A DNA stretch of 64,000 nucleotides from Massospora cicadina (GCA_022478985.1 JAKSZP010000204.1:1-64000); one strand, 5' to 3'; counted from the first letter of the stretch, positions 10,861-22,483 are shown. Notes: generated from the letters alone by a model not told the origin. Numbers and translations are program-made.

Positions 10861-10899
10861 CTAATGGTCTTGATTTCTAGCAGACAGCGCCAGAACATT

Positions 10900-11600
10900 A
10901 CCAACAAACTCTTCATCTGGCATTAGCACACCATCAGGGTATGTTTTGGAATCATAGAACGGGGAAAATAATTGGCCACTCTTACTACTGAGGCCACATA
11001 ACCCACCATGTCTTCTGAAGGTGCATAAACTTTATCATATTTAATACAAAGTTCTTTCCCCACTTCTTGAGTGCTACGAATCATGCTAGGGGTCAAACGA
11101 GGGTTCTCAGGGGTTATTTTTTATACTGGAATAGCGTACTCATCCAGGCCATAAAAGCTAATAAATGGCTCAGAGGTTTGGATAAGTTTTTCGTCATAAA
11201 ACGCGTTTTTAGACGTGAACAACCCTATTCCCCTAACCGCAATGGAATGCCTGACATTATCCAAGGCAACACCCCCATGCCCAGCTGCGCCAATTCTGCC
11301 ATCATCATCTAAAACGTGCTGTCAAAGTAAAACTCGTTTATTTAAATTGAAATTGGTAATCTTGGTGGAAAGTTGGGAAATCACAAATTTTGGACACAGA
11401 AGCATCCATATCCACTGGGTACGAGCATGAAGGGTGGGTACTTTCCAGTTGGATGCAGCCATAATCATGCCGAAATGCTCTAACCTGCAGAAAAAAGAGG
11501 AAACAGCAGTGCGGCTGACCACTGCTGAAGCCCACAGCTGGCACACACCTTTTACTCTTTGGAAAAGTCCCACATTGAAATATTTTGTGCACATAAAAAT
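10900..11600 (-). pseudogene. Chromovirus D gag region, unidentified
   Basis: Between the 5' LTR and protease only about 0.75 kb is available, short for a gag gene. A mostly open minus-strand stretch from about 11310 to 10930 reads through DNVRHSIAVRGIGLFTSKN and SEPFISFYGLDEYAIPV. I do not recognise capsid motifs or a clear zinc knuckle. Gag is either divergent or partly deleted. Confidence 0.35.
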
Positions 11601-11632
11601 AAAAGGTTAGTAACTAATGTAAGGAGAGTGTC

Positions 11633-11653
11633 TATAACTCTCCTGTTCTCAGC
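11633..11653 (-). promoter_or_regulatory. Hairpin across LTR/PBS boundary of D
   Basis: GGAGAG, nine bases, CTCTCC forms a 6-bp stem that spans the LTR edge and the position where a PBS should be. The related LTR at 53182 has GGAGCG...CGCTCC at the same place, a compensatory base-pair change. No TGG-type tRNA PBS is present, so the structure may take part in self-priming. Confidence 0.55.
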
Positions 11654-12470
11654 ATGGAAGGGCTCGGCGCACAGGACCCATGCCAGGGAAATAACCATTA
11701 GTACAAAAGTTACTGGAGCCCAGAAGAGGGTGCTGGAGCAATAAAAATTTAATTATAGAAGTGCGATCTCCATATCCAAAACCCAACAAAAAACAACTCA
11801 GTGCACAGCGTTAGAAGGGGTATGCACTCCAGGTTGGAGGGAACCTGGTTGACCCAGCGGTGCACAGGGGTATAATTTAATCATAATCAAAATGTGATGG
11901 TTTACGTAGTGCAAATCTCCTCAAAGAGGTCCACGCACAGGATCATTTGAGGTAACATAAGCAAAAAACGGAAAAAAGGGGGATTTTTTATTATAAAAAA
12001 GTCGACCAACAAGCAATGTTGGTCGCGGAAAACATAATTAAACTTCGTCAGGGAAATTCAGAGTCTGTGAAAATGGTCATGAGCACCAATCCACCAATAG
12101 GCAAAGGCTACCATCCAAATTGGTAGAAAACACCAAAACCAACTTCACTTGACTAAATGATTGTAGTTGAATCTGACCCAAATGCATGATTCCATAAATG
12201 ATACGGGTTTAAAAACACTGTTCCCATCTAATTGAATTGAATTGTAAGCGTTAGTTGAGTATACCATCCATTTTAATGCCTGGGCCGATGTAAGGGGCGG
12301 GGCATTAGTCACCTAACTAGTAATAACCTGGGCATACAAGGCTTGTACCTAGCGTTGGTCTACTGTGTGCCTGAGGTCAGGAAGGGCCTGAAGCTTTACC
12401 TTTTGGGCCTCTTGTCGCTCAGCCTTATCCTTAGGGTTGGTCCCCACTATCATGTCATTTAACCATGACA
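11639..12470 (-). mobile_element. 5' LTR of chromovirus D
   Basis: This is the second copy of the 0.83-kb LTR at 6544-7382. The two are similar from end to end but differ at many single positions, so insertion is not very recent. It carries the transcription start for D on the minus strand, though no TATA box was assigned. Confidence 0.9.
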
Positions 12471-13277
12471 TGGATTTTAACCAGCAGAAAAAAGTCAGAG
12501 CCTTTGGAAGCAGCTAATGAAGGGCACTTGCATTTTGAATGGTCCAACTCAAAACAGGATGGACAGATAATCCGCCCACCCTCGATGCAGGCCCATAACG
12601 GATGGTCAGGGGCAGAAGGAATGATGGCATGAGGGGCAATTGACAAGGCAATTTCATTATATTCAGGGCTGATTGTGGCATACACCCGAGGCCCAGCGAC
12701 GCGTGTGGCCCATTTTGGGACCACAAATTGTAAGATGAGGCTGTAGCAAAAGGCTGCTAAACCATCCATCAGCTCCTGGTGGAGCACCACAGGGGGGAGG
12801 TGGATGGGCAAACCAGCAAACTGAACCACCAAAGTGGTACTGCTAGGAGATAGGTCTGAATTGTGGGGAGAGGGGTACCCTGGAATACCAGGGGCACAGT
12901 TGCCACAGTGGCGGCGCCAGCTTCACAGGTGAAGGTGAGATTGATTTAACCCTATTAGGGTCAGAAATCTTTAAAACTGGCGGGAGTCATCACCACCTGA
13001 GCCATTTCAATAATGGCTGGTCATGTTAAGGGAAAGGTTTCCCATAGTTGACCCTAAGGCCAAAACTCATGTTGCTCTGGGGGAGAACCAGTGGTCAAAG
13101 AAGTACTGCTTGGGTTCAAGTGAGGTAAATGTCAAGATCCTTGGGAGGAACGAATTGCCCAGGGTTTGGTATGACTGGGTGAGCCAGTACAAGCGCGTTT
13201 TTCATCTGGACAAAAAACAGTTGGGGAGTTTCGCCGCTGCCCCACACTAGAGCAGCGGGTGGAGAATCTGAGGACAT
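12471..13277 (-). pseudogene. E1 ORF1-like protein, N-terminal half with zinc knuckle
   Basis: The start codon is probably at 13277 (MSSDSPPAALVWGSGETP, matching MSTAPPPAAPVWGSGKTP in E2). A conserved block GQFVPPKDLDIYLT follows. A long region, open at 12832-12455, ends in ICPSCFELDHSKCKCP, a perfect C-x2-C-x4-H-x4-C zinc knuckle (about 12566-12530), as in LINE ORF1 and gag proteins that coat RNA. Chromovirus D interrupts the frame just after it. Several frameshifts occur in the middle. Confidence 0.75.
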
Positions 13278-13380
13278 CAGAGCAAAACTATGGCAGGCAA
13301 TCAAAATTTGCTTGGAAAGTTATGACAAGTGTAAAGAGAGTTTATGTTTCTTAACTTACTGCCCCTAATATGATAGTCTA

Positions 13381-13760
13381 GTTACTCATATTGCGATCAA
13401 GGTCCATAGGATCCCTGCACTATACCTCTTAATTGAAAGTGGGTCCACAGTTAATGTCATTTCTTCCAAATCAAAAAATATAAAATTTACCCAACCTTCT
13501 ACAATACATTGGATATTGCACTATTATACCTTAATTCACCAGATAAATTGGTTACTACTCCATGTGCACCTTCATGTTCAGTAGGATGTCATTATAGACT
13601 CAGCTATAACCCTAGATAAACTCAGTTATGATCATGTTAGATACATAATTCATCTGAGAGCGAAACACCATTATTATGTGGAACCTTACTATCATATTTT
13701 GGAAAGTCATCTCATGGAGTTCAAGTCAGCAATAGTAGTAAAGAGCATATATAGGCCTGC
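13381..13760 (+). pseudogene. Element N aspartic protease
   Basis: The plus strand reads ALYLLIESGSTVNVISSKS. The catalytic D-T-G is replaced by E-S-G at 13435-13443, so the enzyme would be dead. A long readable stretch follows to about 13740. It matches the A and B proteases in context. Confidence 0.7.
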
Positions 13761-13849
13761 ACTTGTTATTGTAGATTAAGAATAGGACTAATCAGCTTAG
13801 CTACTAAATATGAGGGCTGTGCATAATATTACTGCCTTGTGTAGTTGAT

Positions 13850-14270
13850 ATAGCCAAGGGGGTGCTTTTTGTATTCACCAGAGCCTAAAGTGATTACCCC
13901 AGGGTTACAGGTCATATTTGACACCTGGGTCCGCATAAAAATTGCCAGTAAGTCTTTTGGAGCTTTAAGGAGCTAAAAAATCTTTTCTCAAAAGAGGCTC
14001 TTACTTGCCTGGACTTTGACCCCACATAGCAGGCTCAATATCTATTTTGCTGGCCAACTTAACTCCAAATTTGGCACAATTAGATCCAATACTACAATAA
14101 CCTAAGTACGCTTAGTGCTCACCAATGAAATTTTTTGTATCTATGGGTTTGTAGCTTTTTTGTATTTGGGTTAGAAGAGCCTTCCACTGTGGCACTAGTC
14201 ACGACTATAGTAGGAAAAAGCTTCACCACAGAACAAAGAATGAATATCAATGAGATCTAAGAGGAGAAAT
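13850..14270 (+). pseudogene. Element N dUTPase-like domain
   Basis: After the protease the frame reads LKVITPGLQVIFDTWVRIKI, then SFGALRS and LNIYFAGQLNSKFGTI. This follows the trimeric dUTPase pattern (I.PG.q...T.v.i / G.l / i...g.l). It is the same position as in A and B. The match is by motif only and weaker than in A. Confidence 0.45.
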
Positions 14271-14299
14271 TTAATCTATTCTCCACATGAAGATCTGAC

Positions 14300-15120
14300 T
14301 TGATCAATATTAAAGGGGCTGTACACAATAAGGAGACAGGGGACGAAACCCCTAATAGCTTGTGTCATTATTGGATAAATAACAGAAGTGGCAAAATTTT
14401 ACTACCAATCTTAAAAGTGGCTAACATTAAGATTAATGTTGCCTTCTTAGAGTCCCTGGACATCTCCTCTTTACTTGGTTAGAATAAAGATGGAAGCCAT
14501 CAGGTAATTTTGGACTACATTAAGATCAATGCAGTGACCTGATAGGATATTTACCCTCTCCCACAAATTGATGACTCTTTTCAACTCCTGAAAGGAGACC
14601 AGTATTTCTCAGTGATGGATACTGCCTAGGGTACTGAAAGAACAGACTAGCACCCAAGATTGAGCAAAGTGCACCCTATCATAAAAGAAGGGCGATCTGT
14701 AACTACACATGCTGTAGGTGCTGTAATGCCCCAAACACATTTCTATATGCTATGGAAGGACTACTGAGTGACTTGAAGGATTTTAGTATCCTGGTATACC
14801 TTGACAATTTTATAACATCTTCTTAAAAATTATTTGGGCATCAAGAGCACCTTCATGAGGGTTTAATCAACTATTGGAGGCATAAGAAAACTTAAGCCCT
14901 ATAAGTGCTTTTTTCAAGCTAGAAATGGAATTCTTGCATCATATGGTCACCATCCTTGTAATATAACCTTTACCTGACAAAGTTACTAGATAGAAAAGAT
15001 GACACTCCACAAAGACTTGAGAAAGACAAGGTATTCCTAGGTATGGTGGAGTATTATAAGCAATTTATCCGCAATTTTCAGAGATTGCTTGTATTTCTGG
15101 TATATTTACAGCTAAGAACA
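14300..15120 (+). pseudogene. Element N reverse transcriptase
   Basis: Recognisable blocks on the plus strand are DIYPLPQIDDSFQLLKGDQY, FSVMDTA, SILVYLDNFITSS (catalytic box YLDN instead of YLDD, near 14795) and the connection FLGMVEYYKQFIRNFQRL at about 15035. Stops and frameshifts are frequent. Confidence 0.78.
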
Positions 15121-15251
15121 GTCTTTTTTTTAAAGCCCCAGAGATATTAGCCCTTTTTTCATCTTTTAGATGGCCCTAATCATCCAGCCTGATTTTGGTT
15201 CATCTGAGTTTTTCAACCATTTATGCTTTCACTAATGGAAGTGATGTGGAC
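15120..15251 (+). pseudogene. Element N RNase H, 5' part (cut by M/C)
   Basis: The reading ends in IYAFTNGSDVD immediately before the insertion at 15252. It resumes as IRAILAQLDEQ at 22489. Element B has TDASDYDVRAILAQLD uninterrupted, so the junction is exact. Confidence 0.8.
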
Positions 15252-15716
15252 TGTTGGGACATGAGGGGAGCAACTCCCAACTTGCCAATATTTAATCAGG
15301 GCTTAAAGCCCCCAGAGATTTAAGAGACCTTAAAGGGCTTAAGTAAAGTCAAAATGTAAAAAGATATAGGCGATAAACGGTAAGTTTGTTTGAATAAAGC
15401 CTTGAAGTATCTATAGGACCTCAAAGCTAGAATTGGGATTGAGAAGGGGAGGATTCAGGAATGAGAAAGTCTCAGCATTGACTGAAAACGGTGAGATAAA
15501 TATATAATAATTAATATTACAAAGGGCTCAGGATTATTTTGGCATTAGTCACTGGTGAATCCCAAAATGGTTTATGTGATTGGGTACAAGCGTCAAATTG
15601 GGATTTTTTTACAACCCAATTGTTTTGAAATCCTTGTACTAGTCTCTGGTGTCAAATTAACATATAATTGAATATTATTAGGGGCCAATCCCCAACACTT
15701 TAAATTGGGCTCAACC

Positions 15717-17135
15717 TGTCAGGGAGATGTTAGATAAGGTTTAGACTGGCCTGGCAGTTGGGTTTCAGAAGCACTCAAAAAGTGCTTTAGAATTCCAGAG
15801 GCATTGCCGCTTGGACAACGTTTAAATTAGCTGTTAAATGAAGTTCAATGGAGTGCTGACAGGCTGCAATTATAGCAAACAAACTTGGCAAAGAGCCAAG
15901 ACGTTGCATCCACAAGGCTAATGGACCTGGGCATCATGAGTTGAAAGATCAGGGAAAACGTCAATAAGGTCTTGACATAATAGGCCTAATTGCCTCTGGA
16001 AAGAATTATTGTTAACAACATGACTGGGACAACCAGTCAATATGTGGGCTGTAAGGCCACATTGCTTATGTCATAGGAGTTTGATAAAAGAAAATTTTGA
16101 GCTTTATTAGGTAGATTTGACGTAGAGAGATCTTTATTGAAAGTAAAAGAAGAATATTTGACTGTCAATTTCCTCATTATGCTACAGCTTCTTACATAGA
16201 CAATCATTTTGGGGAATAGCCTAGGAAAGCAAGGATCAGGGTTCTCATGACTCAACCTAACCCAGCAAACTTTGAGCGAGGGAGAAGGAAAAAAAACTTA
16301 ATTAAACTGAAAATAAAAGAGTTGGCAGCAGGCCAAATGGCTGTCAGTTTGGCCTCAAAAGCCCAAATTGCAGTTCTATTGCAGCTTTTATGGTTAGTGC
16401 AAAAGCGTCTTACCAAACGGGCAACAGGAATCTCCCAAGGCTACCCTATGTAGGGTCAGTCCCAAGAGATTAGGAATGGGTTTGGGGTGCCCAACCCACC
16501 TGCACCCAGTCACTTTGGCTTACCGTTGATTAAGTAGGATGCATAAGCATAGATCTTGATATTTTTGTAAAGGTTTCTGAGCTGGCAGCGACTGTAAATG
16601 ATTTCCCCGAGCCATATAAAAGTTCCACCAAAGATTTGACATTAGGCTCATTTTTCTTAGAAGGTAAAGCCTGTTGGGCTTTTTTCTTAATAACTCTGGG
16701 GCATATTTCAAACTGGCAATGACATTTCCCAATGGCCCAATGCCATTGTCGAGTTTTGCTGAGGATTTGACACTTGACATTCCCTTTACAAAATTAAGCT
16801 CCTGTCAGGCTTAAAATGCTGAGGGCCTGAGCTCTAAGCCTTTGTTTCTTGGGTTAATTGCCATCAACTTCATGAGGTCCTTTTGCACCATGGGATGCCA
16901 ATTTTTCATTATTTTAGTGCAAATTTCCTCAATTCGCCTGAATATTTTGGCAGAAGTAAATGTGAGGACAGGTGACGGGATCTTCAAAGGGAGAGCTGTT
17001 ATCCATCACTCATCTACCACATGGACGAGGCCGCCCTGTGAGCCTAGAGGGAAAGATGCCCTTATCAAACCCTTTTTTGCGGGGAACAGGAACACCACCT
17101 GGTCCAAGCAGAGGGGACGCTCCCCCAGACTTACA
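15717..17135 (-). mobile_element. 3' LTR of chromovirus C (1.42 kb)
   Basis: It starts TGTCAGG and ends TTACA on the plus strand. It is repeated at 20974-22387 and, as a solo copy, at 50775-51935. A pyrimidine run on plus follows at 17136-17152 (PPT on minus). Some stretches look coding in all three copies (for example GLTLHRVALGDS-type readings), but they are simply conserved LTR sequence. Confidence 0.88.
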
Positions 17136-17152
17136 TTACCCTTTCCTTTTGC
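17136..17152 (-). other. Polypurine tract of C
   Basis: On the minus strand this is a run of mainly purines (AGGCAAAAGGAAAGGGTAA type) directly upstream of the 3' LTR. Confidence 0.7.
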
Positions 17153-17229
17153 CTATGGGAGAGCGCCACACCGGAGAAATGAATTAGGGTCACATTACGT
17201 GGGGCTTAACAATTTGATCACTTTGAGCA

Positions 17230-18560
17230 TAGCGATTTTTAGGGGAGGACGTGGAGCACAGGGTGGGTGGTGTGGAAAGTTTTGATGAGCTCCAAGCAGT
17301 TGCACAGTCTTGAGTGCTGGCCCAGATTACTCATATACTAGATAACCTTTTCATTCGGTGAGATATTGGACCAATCAACAAGATTAGCAGGAAATCAGGA
17401 TGGCCTTAATTTTAGCTTCCTCTGCGCCCTCAATCACAATGTGCTCTGGATCTGAGGGGAACACCCCCTTGAACGGGGGTACAACTGGGACACGTGGAAG
17501 ACCAGGTGTTTCTTCCAGTGAGGTGGCAATTTTAAATGGAAGGCGCCATTACCCACCCCTCAACCACCAGGTGGTGCCTGAGCGCTTACTTGCAAACTTA
17601 TGTGATGGCACTTGCATGTGCAAGTGGCGTGTATCAAACATAACATGGGATCCTTCCTTGATATTGTGCACTGGGAGCGTATTTATAAATCTTTGACCCT
17701 TTAATCACTTATTTCTTAGGTTAAGTGCTCCTTGAAACAAGGACTGTGTGACCTAAATGTTCTGTGCATGTTCAGCTGCAGCCAGTACATCCAGAAGGTA
17801 GCTTGGGCCAACTGAGAATTTAGGGTTGTACCACAAGGTAGCCTCATATGTGGAAAACCCCATAAATGCATGGTAACATTGTTATATTCAAACTGGGTGA
17901 GGGGAGTTCATTCGCCCAGGTATCCAGAGCAGCTTCAGCATAACACCGCAAGTACTGTTCCAGGATCTGATTGACCCATTCAGTTTGGCCATCCAACTGA
18001 GGATGGTATGCAGTGGAGCGACAAGGCGTGATCTTTAAGATCACAAGCATTTATTCCAAAGCTGTGCCATAAATTGGGGTTACGGTCACTATCAATCTCC
18101 TGAGGGAGTCCAAACATCAAAACATATGGCGCATGAAGAGATGTGCAGTTTCTTTTGAAGTAATAGGGGGAGAGCATGGAATGAACAAGGAGAACCTGAA
18201 GTGGTTTATAATCACCATAACCGCTGAAAACCCCTTGGAACTGTGAAGCTCAATGATAAAGTCCACGGGCACAAATGTCCATGGCCCCTCTACCTGCTGC
18301 AGAGGTGTAAGAACCCATTCTTTTTAGACCAGTCTAATTAGGCCCACACACAAATAATACAGTCTGCAATCCAAGCCAAGACATATTTTGTTAATCCCAG
18401 CCAATTATATTTAAGATTGACTAAATCAATGCACTTCTTATTCCCTGGGTGACTGACTGCAGGAGGTTCACGAAAAGCCTGAATTGCTTTGGATTGGAGG
18501 AGGGGAGGAACCCAAACCCACAAACTAAATCGAATGACTCATCAGCTAGATAATACTAAG
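17230..18560 (-). pseudogene. Chromovirus C integrase with chromodomain
   Basis: Zinc domain at 18523-18340: SHPGNKKCIDLVNLKYNW and IADCIIC. Core at 18177-17950: MFGLPQEIDSDRNPNLWH with the second Asp, then TAYHPQLDGQTEWVNQILEQ with the third catalytic Glu. C-terminal domain near 17545: KLPPHWKKHLVFHVSQLYP. Chromodomain remnant about 17380-17250: LVDWSNISPNEKVI, then LELIKTFHTTHP. Frameshifts separate the blocks. Confidence 0.82.
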
Positions 18561-18849
18561 AGTTCTTTGAAGTGGGGAGGGAAAACAGCTTCATAAGGTC
18601 CACCCCTTCTGCACATGCTGTTTTGGCTGCTAAGACCCTTAAAATCAAGGGTGCATCTGGAGCTAAATCTTCTGTTTAAACCTCAGGAAGGATATTATTC
18701 AAGATATGGGATGGTGAAATGACTGAGACAAGATCCACCTCACCTGAGTCAGCTAGGCAAAATGTGGGGTTGCGGCTTAGAAAATTGGGAAGGATGTTTA
18801 CCGCTCCTTTCACAACCTCATACTTGAAGTTAAAACTGCACAAGTCCCA

Positions 18850-19400
18850 GTAGGTGTGGGCCTGTTAATATGTTAACTTCAGTGGCTTTCAAAAGTAAAG
18901 AAGTGCTTGGTGGTCCGCTTTCACAGTCACCTCATGCTGAGAGCCCTGCAAAAGATACTGCCAGTGGGTCAAGGCCACACCATGGCTGCCAGCTCCTTGT
19001 CATAGACGGCTCAGGGCTGCTCAGTGGGAGAGAACTTTCAGGAAATATAAGTAACTGGGTGTTTAAACCTTTAATGCTCTTGGAGAAAGACAGCTCATAC
19101 TGCAGCATAAGATACATTGCACGTGACAATACAGGGTTGGGAGGGATCCGCATGCTTAAGGATGGGGGTGGCAAAAACATCTCCTTAATTGAATTGAATG
19201 CCATCTGTCACTTAGGCGTCCAACATAAAGGAACTTTCTTGCCTGTGAGTGGATGTAGAGGGGTTGCTAACTGTGAGAGCGCTAGAAGCGAATTTTTTTT
19301 GGAAAGACGTTAGTACCTAAGAATCTTCTCAATTGCTTCTGGGTATTTGGCGTTGGCCATTCTCTGATGGCATCCAGTTTGCTATCGGAATGGCGTACCC
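18850..19400 (-). pseudogene. Chromovirus C RNase H
   Basis: VYDKELAAMVWP at about 19010-18975 is the conserved YDKELLAIV block. A longer open stretch at 19204-18932 covers the first half in a shifted frame. It is degraded, but its place between RT and integrase is as expected. Confidence 0.65.
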
Positions 19401-20060
19401 ATCTTTTAAGATGAGGTTACCCAAGAACGTGACTTCATCCCAATAAAACTCACACTTTGAGGGCTTGACGAAAAGACCCGCCTTATGCTAGGCAGCCACT
19501 ACCGCCTCCAAGTATTTCGCATGTTGTTCAGGTGATGGAGAATGTACCAGGATATTGTCTTTATATGCAACTACGCAGGTGAACTAGAGATCACCCAGCA
19601 CACTTCTAATCATCTGTTAAATGTTACAGGAGCATTCTTAAGCCCAAAAGGCATCACAAAAAATTGGAATATACCTCGTCTGGTCCAGATAGCATTGAGT
19701 CATTCCTGAACTTTCGTCACCTACATTTTATTTAGGGTACCAACTAGATTGAGTTTTGAAACACCCGCGACTTGGCAATTGCTTGGATGATTGTTCCAAT
19801 GGCAGCTGATAAGAGTTGTGGACCACGATCTTGTTAAGATGGCCGTAATCCATGCAGGGATTAAGGGATCCATCAGGCTTCTTGGCGAAGACTATAGAAA
19901 AGGCCACAGGGGATTTCTCTTTGAAGAACCAGCCCTTCTTGAACATGTCATCCAACCAAGTACAGAGGGCAACTTTTACTCCGCCATATGGAGGTATTGT
20001 GGGCAGTTAATGTTCACCACCTCCACCATAGTTTAAATCTTCAAGTCAAATTCCATATGT
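19400..20060 (-). pseudogene. Chromovirus C reverse transcriptase
   Basis: The minus strand at 19955-19760 reads DDMFKKGWFFKEKSPVA, IVFAKKPDGSLNPCMDY and LNKIVVHNSYQLPL. The catalytic box reads VVAYKDNILVHSPSPEQHAK, that is YKDN for YLDD (19565-19554). It continues to FLGNLILKDGYAIP. The changed catalytic residues and stops make it inactive. Confidence 0.85.
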
Positions 20061-20419
20061 GAGGGAAAGCAGTTAGCATTATTTGGGTCAAAAATGCTCC
20101 GATAGCCCATCAGCGCATCAGGTAATCTGGAAGAAGGCCTACAGTAGATCCAAGGGTTGTAATTAATCCAAAGTTTTGAGCTTAGGAAATGCTATCCAAT
20201 ATAGGGAACTCACCCTCCATCTGACCATTAGAAAATGACTAAATGTTAGATTCTAAATAAATCCTCACATGCTGTTGACGCCATCAACCCACACCCAATA
20301 TCATTAGGAACACAAGGTTAGGCATCACCAATAATGATCACAAAAACTAAACTGGTGAACAGAGAAGGGTATAGGGTGCCATACAATGTAGGATGGTTGG
20401 GAGGCCAACAAAGCAACCA

Positions 20420-20545
20420 ACACTGCTGTCCTCAATCTATATCAAGATCCAGCTGCTGGGCATACTCCAGACTTATGAAGTTGCCCGCTGCCCTAGTGTT
20501 GACCAAGACCTCAAAGGACGTCTGGTGTGCCCTAATAAGAATTAT
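20420..20545 (-). pseudogene. Chromovirus C aspartic protease
   Basis: FEVLVNTRAAGNFISLEYAQ is readable. The catalytic D-T-G has become N-T-R (20500-20492), both changes being G-to-A type transitions. A possible zinc-knuckle tail of gag (HCPRA) precedes it near 20660. Confidence 0.75.
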
Positions 20546-20973
20546 ATTTGTAGCAAAAAGTTGGCGTAATTATATTTATTGGTGGATGCCGTCATTTCTT
20601 TAGAGACTAAAGATATTGAAAAAAGGTGAGCTGCAGCACATCAACTTAGGCACGGGGGCAGTGTGAAGATCTGGAACCAATATGGATACTGATTCAACGT
20701 CAGGAATGTATCACAAGGTCAAATCATCAAATCCAATCATGAGGTTCCCATTATAAAGGTGAACTAAGAGGAAAGAAGGTGGGAAAATGGAACAAGCTGA
20801 TAATGAAGAAATTCTCCAAAGCCATCCAGGAACTGCATATAAAATTGGCAATTGACCAGACAACCCACTGAAGACAGACTACTGACTGAACACTGATAAG
20901 AAAGATGATAAGCACTGCATCACCCATCTCAATAAGGAGGTGGAAATGGCCAGAAGCAATGGATGGTCAATTA

Positions 20974-22387
20974 AGTCAGGGGGGCGGCAAATAAAGTTTG
21001 GACTAATCTGCCAGTTGGGTTGCAGAAGCACCCAAAAGGCGAACCAGAATGCAATAGGCATTGTCGCATGGATAATGTAAAAATATCTGGTAAATGATTA
21101 GCAATGGAATACTGGCAGGATGTAATTATAACAAATAACCTAGCAAAGGGCCAAGCTTTTGCAGCCTCAAAGCCAATGGACCTGGACTTCAGGAGTTTCG
21201 AAATCTGAGCAAAAATTTCACTGTGGACTTGACATGATAGTCATAGTGCCTCTATATAGAATTTTTCTAACAACATGGATTGGATTCAGTTAAAACGTGG
21301 GCTATGAGGCCACATCTCTGATGGCACGAGGTTTGGTAAAGGAAATTTTCGCTTTTAATTAAAAAGTTTAGCTGCGTGAAGAATTTTATTGAAAGTAAAA
21401 TAAGAAAATTGACTTTTAATTTCCTCAGTGTGTTACAACTGCTTACATAGACAATCAACTTGGGGAGTAGCTTAAAAAAGCGTGAAATAAGGGCCCTCAA
21501 GGCTCGACCTAACCTGGCAAACTTAAAGCAAGGGTAGGAGGAAAATGAGCTTAGTTTGAACTGACTTCAAAAAGAGTCAGCGGAGGATCAAGTCACTTTC
21601 AGTAAGTCCTTGTATACCGAAATTTTAGTTCTAATGCACTTTTGACTATTAGCACAATGGCGTCTCGCTCATTAGGCAATGGGAACCTTCAAGGCCACCC
21701 CAAACAGGGGTGGTCCCAAGAGGTTGTAAACAGGTTTGGGGTTCCCAGCCCACCTGCACTCGGTCACTTTGGCGTCCATTTGACCAAGCGAGATTCATTG
21801 AATAAAACTTTGATATTTGTGAGGAGGGTTCCAAGCTGGTGGCGACTTTCAATGATCGCCCCAAGCCATTGTTGAGTTTAACTTAAAATTTGACAATTAG
21901 GCACATTCTTAAGAAGGTACACGCTTTTCTCGCCTTGTTCCAGATAATTTTGGGGCGGATTTCAAAACCAGCTACAACATTTCCCAATGGCCAATGCCAT
22001 TGGCAAGTTTTGCTGAGGATTTGACACTTGACACCCCCTTTACCAAACATACTGACTGTTAGCCTTATATTGCCGAGGGTTTAGGGCTCTTGGATCTTAC
22101 ATTTGAGGGCTCATTACCATAAACTTCATGAGAACCTTTTTCCCAATGGGGATGCCAACTTTCTTATATTTGGAAAAAATTTCCGAAGTTTTCATGACTG
22201 ATTTGGCAAAATTAAATGTGGGGACAGGTGCGGGATCTCACGGGGAGAGCTGTTACCCATCGCTCATCTACCACATAATGAAGTCACCTTGTGAGATGAG
22301 AGGGGCAGCTGCCCTTCTTGGACCTTTTTTTTAGGGAATGGGAACGCCACCAGTTACAAGCAGAGTGGATGCTCCCTCAGAATTACA
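20974..22387 (-). mobile_element. 5' LTR of chromovirus C
   Basis: This is the second LTR copy, aligning along its length with 15717-17135. The expected PBS side (just left of 20974) shows no TGG-type tRNA complement. Confidence 0.88.
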
Positions 22388-22483
22388 CAACCCAGGTTAA
22401 TGGGGAGCCATTCCAGCATTTTGCTCAAAGCAGGTTGTGACCCCTATTTGAGGATTCCCCCAATAAAGGGAGAATCCTAAAAA

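Larger units (their letters stand above)
6544..12470 (-). mobile_element. Chromovirus D (Ty3/gypsy), nearly complete
   Basis: Two LTRs flank, in minus-strand order, a short unidentified gag region, protease with intact D-T-G, RT with intact YLDD, RNase H, integrase and a chromodomain. D sits inside the reading frame of E1. It is the best-preserved pol in the window by its catalytic motifs. Target flanks share a 14-base segment (TGGATTATAAAGAG and TGGATTTTAACCAG) rather than the usual 5 bp. Confidence 0.9.
5512..13341 (-). mobile_element. Element E1: ORF1-only non-LTR element, split by D
   Basis: E1 is bracketed by TTATATTTCTTATCTTA (5495-5511) and TTATGTTTCTTAACTTA (13342-13358), a 17-base TSD with two mismatches. 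Removing chromovirus D (6544-12470) leaves about 1.9 kb, matching the uninterrupted copy E2 at 54748-56665. The minus-strand 3' end carries the shared LINE-type tail motif (5546-5517). It codes one protein with a zinc knuckle and no reverse transcriptase, so it should be non-autonomous. Confidence 0.82.
15717..22387 (-). mobile_element. Chromovirus C (Ty3/gypsy), gag largely missing
   Basis: C is bracketed by CAACC at 15712-15716 and 22388-22392, a perfect TSD. It has two LTRs of 1419 and 1414 bp and a 3.8-kb interior with protease, RT, RNase H, integrase and chromodomain on the minus strand. Only about 430 bp lie between protease and 5' LTR, so most of gag has been lost. It inserted into solo LTR M, which had already inserted into N. 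Confidence 0.92.
15252..22483. mobile_element. Solo LTR M, split by chromovirus C
   Basis: M begins TGTTGGGACATG at 15252 and ends TCCTAAAAA at 22483. It is flanked by TGGAC (15247-15251) and TGGAA (22484-22488), a 5-bp TSD with one mismatch. Without C it is about 0.56 kb. No coding sequence of its own is seen. The end is a decayed mirror of its start (TGTTGGGA / TCCTAAAA). Confidence 0.72.

Noticed and set aside
16842..17285. A 147-codon plus-strand frame near the end of C's LTR
   Set aside because: The region is LTR sequence present in three copies. The frame is not conserved in the copies at 22.2 kb and 51.8 kb.
18870..19313. A 147-codon plus-strand frame
   Set aside because: It is antisense to the RNase H of C and contains no known motif.
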